9,387 nt of DNA from Chloroflexota bacterium (lineage in GTDB: Bacteria; Chloroflexota; Anaerolineae; Promineifilales; Promineifilaceae): assembly GCA_008501785.1 (NCBI GenBank), contig QQUD01001062.1:1-9387 (forward strand), written 5' to 3'. Positions 6,789 through 9,387 of this stretch are shown here, in pieces. A model generated the notes under the pieces. The model ran no database searches and was not told where the DNA came from. It worked only from the letters and a program-made list of their open reading frames with translations. Position 1 is the first letter of the stretch, and every line of letters starts with the position of its first letter. The position numbers and the translations under genes were made by a program.

Positions 6789-7544
6789 TTATTTACGGCG
6801 TTCTTCATTAATAATTAGGCCATCTGCTAATGTAATGGTGCGATTCACCTGATTTGCCAAATCAATATCATGTGTCACCATCATAATCGTTTTGCCTTCA
6901 CTGACTAACGCTTCAAACAGTTCGAAAATAGAATCGGCCGTTTTTGAGTCTAAGTTACCGGTTGGCTCATCTGCCGCTAGAATTGGCGGATCATTGGCCA
7001 TTGCGCGCGCAATGGCGACACGCTGCTGCTGCCCACCAGACACTTCAGATGGCAGTTTGTACGCATGTTCAACCATTTCCACTTGCTCTAGCAAGTGTAA
7101 TGCCCTTTCTTTGCGCTCTTTCTGTGTGTACATGTTACAGAAATCCATCGGTAACATAATGTTTTCAACACACGAAAGCATAGGCAGCAATTGGAAGAAC
7201 TGGAAGATGACGCCAATTGTGCGTCCACGCCATTCAGCCATGGGGCCTTCTTTGAGGGTGTGAACGGCCGTTCCATCAATACACACTTCACCGGAAGTGG
7301 GTCGATCAATCCCAGTGATCATGTTAATCAAAGTTGATTTGCCACTACCTGACTTTCCCACAACAGCAACAAATTCACCTCGATCAATCTTTAAGTCAAC
7401 GCCATCCAAAGCAATAAAATCACCAACGGGCGTGATATAAGCCTTCACCACGTCCTTAACGTCAATCAGAAAATCTGATTCTACATCTACTTGACCATTT
7501 GTTGATTCAACAACACGGTTACGGCGGAAAAGCTGTTTTAACAT
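6789..7544 (-). CDS. ABC transporter ATP-binding protein, MacB/LolD-like
   Basis: This 251-residue nucleotide-binding subunit has every ATPase motif: A-loop Tyr36, Walker [10 protein letters not shown] (63-71), Q-loop Gln115 in FQFFQLLP, signature SGGQQQR (169-175), Walker B ILAADE (188-193), D-loop NLDS (197-200) and H-loop His225 (VTHD). The FQxxxLLPxLxxxENIxLP segment and DEPTGNLDS are typical of the MacB/LolD/FtsE group, which pair with FtsX-like permeases to move or extract lipoproteins, peptides or drugs across the envelope by mechanotransmission. About 25 extra residues precede the domain. A minus-strand AGAAAGG at 7550-7556 lies 5 nt before the ATG. No permease is beside it: a terminator follows and a gene-free region precedes, so its partner must be elsewhere. 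Confidence 0.93.
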   Translation of the reverse strand: MLKQLFRRNRVVESTNGQVDVESDFLIDVKDVVKAYITPVGDFIALDGVDLKIDRGEFVAVVGKSGSGKSTLINMITGIDRPTSGEVCIDGTAVHTLKEGPMAEWRGRTIGVIFQFFQLLPMLSCVENIMLPMDFCNMYTQKERKERALHLLEQVEMVEHAYKLPSEVSGGQQQRVAIARAMANDPPILAADEPTGNLDSKTADSIFELFEALVSEGKTIMMVTHDIDLANQVNRTITLADGLIINEERRK

Positions 7545-7556
7545 AGTTACCTTTCT

Positions 7557-7917
7557 AAACAGTCCAATTTGTCATTACATGTATGGTATAGCAAGCATCA
7601 CAAGATAAATAGAACATCTATCTTATTATTGTATACGTAAGAATATGAAAAATGTATCAAACAATCTAACTATCTGTATAGACTATGTGCCTATTCATCA
7701 TATCCTCATTTACCCGACATTAATTCCCTAATGCGATAATAAGATTAAATATGGCAAATTTTTTCAACACAAAATAATACTCCATTCTAAATGAGTTTCA
7801 AAACTAACTAAATCATTAGAAACATTGCAGAACCATACAAATTCATTTAAATTAACAAAGCAACAGCGAAAGCAAATCTTTACCGTTTTTTCTCTCCCAA
7901 CATAGAGAAGATGTAAA
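7557..7917. other. AT-rich divergent intergenic region, no gene seen
   Basis: This stretch between the ABC gene and the S1 promoter is clearly richer in A+T than the flanking genes. It has no plausible coding frame with a ribosome site, no tRNA or rRNA, no long repeats and no copy of the ACGGCCGT octamer. It must hold the promoter of the minus-strand ABC gene. The best candidate is a TGCTATACC extended -10 on the minus strand near 7586-7594, but there is no matching -35 and I do not call it. Confidence 0.6.
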
Positions 7918-7946
7918 TTGACAATGCCTGGATGTAAGGATATAAT
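7918..7946 (+). promoter_or_regulatory. Perfect-consensus sigma-70 promoter for the S1 gene or leader RNA
   Basis: TTGACA (7918-7923), a 17-bp spacer (7924-7940) and TATAAT (7941-7946) match the housekeeping consensus at all 12 positions and at the optimal spacing. Transcription should start near 7953. A second TATAAT at 7994-7999 has no good -35. A strong, constitutive promoter fits a ribosomal protein gene; it implies a leader of about 280 nt. Confidence 0.85.
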
Positions 7947-8143
7947 TTTGCCACTGGGTTGCTGTAGGCTAAGTTACCGCTATTTATCTACTTTATAATT
8001 GTATATTTGTAAAAATGTGTTTTGTATTTAGTTAGTAATTGTTTTATGGACTTGATAAAAGCACGAAGCTGGAGGGATTTCGATACCAACAGAGTTTTTT
8101 TACAACCAGCAGTTATATAACATGGAAACTTTTGCATACATCG

Positions 8144-8200
8144 ACTCGGCCCAATCCTATCAAGAAATTCGGATCTAGGCCGAGTTTTTGTTTGATAGGA
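8144..8200 (+). promoter_or_regulatory. Structured leader upstream of S1: terminator-like stem and possible H-type pseudoknot
   Basis: Stem 1 pairs ACTCGGCC (8144-8151) with GGCCGAGT (8178-8185), followed at once by TTTTTGTTT, so it can act as an intrinsic terminator or attenuator. ATCC/GGAT (8154-8157 with 8171-8174) can extend the hairpin inside. In competition, TCCTATCAA (8155-8163) in the loop is perfectly complementary over 9 bp to TTGATAGGA (8192-8200) downstream. Formed together, the two stems make an H-type pseudoknot ending 29 nt before the S1 start codon. Formed alternately, they would be a switch. Function is inferred from geometry only. Confidence 0.6.
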
Positions 8201-8229
8201 AAAAATTTTTCGAGAGAGATTATTAAAGC

Positions 8230-9387
8230 ATGACCAACGAAGAGAACAGTTTCCTAAAGGCGCTTGACGAGCACGATTATAAATTACCCGTAGTTGGGGA
8301 TATTCGCAAAGGCATTGTTGTTGCGACAACCCAACAAGGAATTATAGTTGATCTGGGCTTAAAACGAGACGGAATCGTTCCATCATCAGATGTTAGCAAG
8401 CTATCTGATGAAGAACGAGGGGCTATAAAGGTAAATGACGAAGTACCCGTTTACATTGTCAATACTGATGCGCCTGACAGCTTGATTGTTTCCATTCATC
8501 TGGCTCAATTGAATCAAGATTGGATTGAAGCGGAAGCGTTGATGCAAAGCGGGGAGATTATTGAAGGTGAAGTGATTGGATATAACAAAGGTGGTGCAAT
8601 TGTGCCATACGGCCGTTTACGCGGCTTTGTTCCAGCTTCACATCTGTCAGAATTGACTCGAGGCATGAACGACCGACAGCGACAGCAAAAGTTAGCTAAA
8701 TTACGCGGCAATAAAATGCCTTTAAAAGTAATTGAAGTTGATCGTCGCCGTCGTCGTCTTGTATTCTCCCAACGCGACGCCCAAAAAGAGTGGGAAGAAA
8801 AGCGTAAAGAAGAACTGCTGGAAAGCCTCAAACCAGGTGATACCCTTTCTGGTAAGGTCAGCGGCTTGCGTGACTTCGGTATCTTCGTTGACCTTGGCGG
8901 GGCTGACGGTCTCGTTCACATTTCTGAGCTGGCCTGGCATCGCATCGACCACCCACGTGAGGTTGTGAAAGTAGGTGACGAAATTGATGTCTACGTCCTC
9001 AAAGTAGATCGCAACGACCAACGCATTAGCCTGAGCCGTAAGCAGCTCTTACAAAATCCGTGGTCAACTGTTGAAGAACGCTACGATATTAACCAACTTG
9101 TTGAAGGCACCATTACCCGCATTGTTGATTACGGTGCGTTTGCTGAAATCGAACCTGGTATTGAAGGGTTGCTGCATGTTTCACAACTGTCACGCACCAA
9201 TGTTGAAAATGCAGGCGATGTTGTTTCTGTAGACGAAACACATTTGCTGCGTGTTGTCAGCATAGACCAGGAACGTCAACGCATTGGTTTAAGCCTGAAA
9301 GCTGTCACGGCTCACGAACAGATCGAGTGGATGGCGCGTAAGGAACTGGAGAAAGAAGTCGCAGAAGCCCCAGCACCTGAGGCAGAA
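8230..9387 (+). CDS. rpsA: 30S ribosomal protein S1, four S1 domains visible (3' end outside window)
   Basis: The frame is open from ATG 8230 to the window end, giving 386 residues. Four S1 (OB-fold) RNA-binding repeats are visible at about 22-90, 107-180, 202-270 and 289-357. The third is the most canonical (VSGLRDFGIFVDLGGADGLVHISEL), the fourth has ITRIVDYGAFAEI, and the first two are divergent, as is usual for S1. A charged coiled segment (about 145-200) joins repeats 2 and 3, and an Ala/Glu/Pro-rich tail begins after about 375. S1 binds mRNA on the small subunit and helps start translation. The ribosome site is weak: GAGAGA at 8212-8217, 12 nt from the ATG. The structured leader may set expression. 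A four-domain protein fits the shorter S1 of many non-proteobacterial phyla. Confidence 0.9.
   Translation, partial: MTNEENSFLKALDEHDYKLPVVGDIRKGIVVATTQQGIIVDLGLKRDGIVPSSDVSKLSDEERGAIKVNDEVPVYIVNTDAPDSLIVSIHLAQLNQDWIEAEALMQSGEIIEGEVIGYNKGGAIVPYGRLRGFVPASHLSELTRGMNDRQRQQKLAKLRGNKMPLKVIEVDRRRRRLVFSQRDAQKEWEEKRKEELLESLKPGDTLSGKVSGLRDFGIFVDLGGADGLVHISELAWHRIDHPREVVKVGDEIDVYVLKVDRNDQRISLSRKQLLQNPWSTVEERYDINQLVEGTITRIVDYGAFAEIEPGIEGLLHVSQLSRTNVENAGDVVSVDETHLLRVVSIDQERQRIGLSLKAVTAHEQIEWMARKELEKEVAEAPAPEAE

Larger units (their letters stand above)
323..8616. repeat. Over-represented palindromic octamer ACGGCCGT, 13 copies (HIP1-like)
   Basis: Exact copies begin at 323, 376, 1621, 2147, 2264, 2555, 2961, 4046, 4117, 5902, 6201, 7264 and 8609. 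In all 13 the base on each side is A or T, giving a consensus WACGGCCGTW. All lie inside genes. They fall in different codon phases: Thr-Ala-Val seven times, (Asn/Tyr)-Gly-Arg five times, and once out of both phases (Leu-Arg-Pro-Leu). Selection or drive is therefore on DNA and not on the peptide. Of 16 CGGCCG cores seen, 13 are in this exact octamer; the variants are near 5555, 6453 and 6935. Confidence 0.85.

Noticed and set aside
7628..7660. Minus-strand TTGATA and TACAAT as a promoter for the ABC gene
   Set aside because: The spacer is 21 bp, too long for a sigma-70 promoter, and the hexamers are imperfect.
7950..8143. Leader as a known riboswitch, T-box or 6S RNA
   Set aside because: I could not find a T-box-type conserved segment or a clear long bulged hairpin. 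Only short local pairings (for example GCTGG at 8068-8072 with CCAGC at 8106-8110) were seen.
8039..8233. A 64-codon frame with TTG start ending in an ATGA overlap with the S1 start codon, a possible coupled leader peptide
   Set aside because: There is no ribosome site, the composition is not gene-like, no family is recognisable, and the same bases form the paired helices of the leader. The overlap is probably chance.
323..8616. ACGGCCGT copies as a restriction-site (CGGCCG) or CRISPR-type repeat
   Set aside because: Spacing is irregular (53 to 1785 bases), copies lie inside genes, and there are no spacers or cas genes. Restriction targets are normally avoided, not enriched.

Overview
The window looks like ordinary chromosome from a free-living bacterium, most likely a member of the Chloroflexota (Anaerolineae-like). 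This placement is an inference. It rests on the gene types: a YerB/DUF3048 lipoprotein with a long Thr/Pro/Gln-rich linker, a secreted-style hydrolase built from SH3-like repeats, a four-S1-domain ribosomal S1, and a solo histidine kinase with a receiver-only regulator. No marker here fixes the phylum. G+C is moderate in the genes and falls clearly in the large intergenic region at about 7557-8229. There are no integrases, transposases, CRISPR arrays, tRNA or rRNA genes.

Layout: (1) 3-2040, plus strand: a signalling operon of the C-terminal part of a PAS/histidine kinase (cut by the window edge), a single-domain response regulator, and an alpha/beta-hydrolase-fold protein whose nucleophile position is Gly. 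It ends in a perfect 10-bp hairpin terminator at 2064-2090. (2) 2102-3304, plus: a YerB-type DUF3048 lipoprotein starting almost on the terminator's T-tract. (3) 3305-3480: a short spacer with a 14-bp palindrome, a 9-bp-periodic GCG repeat resembling a widespread dispersed intergenic element, and a strong Shine-Dalgarno. (4) 3481-6737, plus: a probable two-gene transcript of a 793-aa protein (M23 metallopeptidase, four exact 60-residue SH3-like repeats, clan-A glycosidase barrel) and a fumarylacetoacetate-hydrolase-family enzyme. A perfect 12-bp bidirectional terminator at 6739-6767 closes it. (5) 6789-7544, minus: a MacB/LolD-type ABC ATPase with no permease beside it. (6) 7557-8229: AT-rich divergent region with a perfect-consensus sigma-70 promoter and a roughly 280-nt leader that ends in a possible pseudoknot or attenuator. 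(7) 8230 to the window end, plus: ribosomal protein S1, truncated by the window.

The feature that gene annotation does not explain is the octamer palindrome ACGGCCGT. It occurs 13 times in 9.4 kb (about 0.14 expected for a random 8-mer). Every copy is flanked by A or T on both sides, every copy lies inside a gene, and copies occupy all three codon phases. This resembles the HIP1 highly iterated palindrome of cyanobacteria, but with a different sequence. Other notable points are the Gly-for-Ser nucleophile elbow, the peptidase/glycosidase fusion without a signal peptide, and the structured S1 leader.
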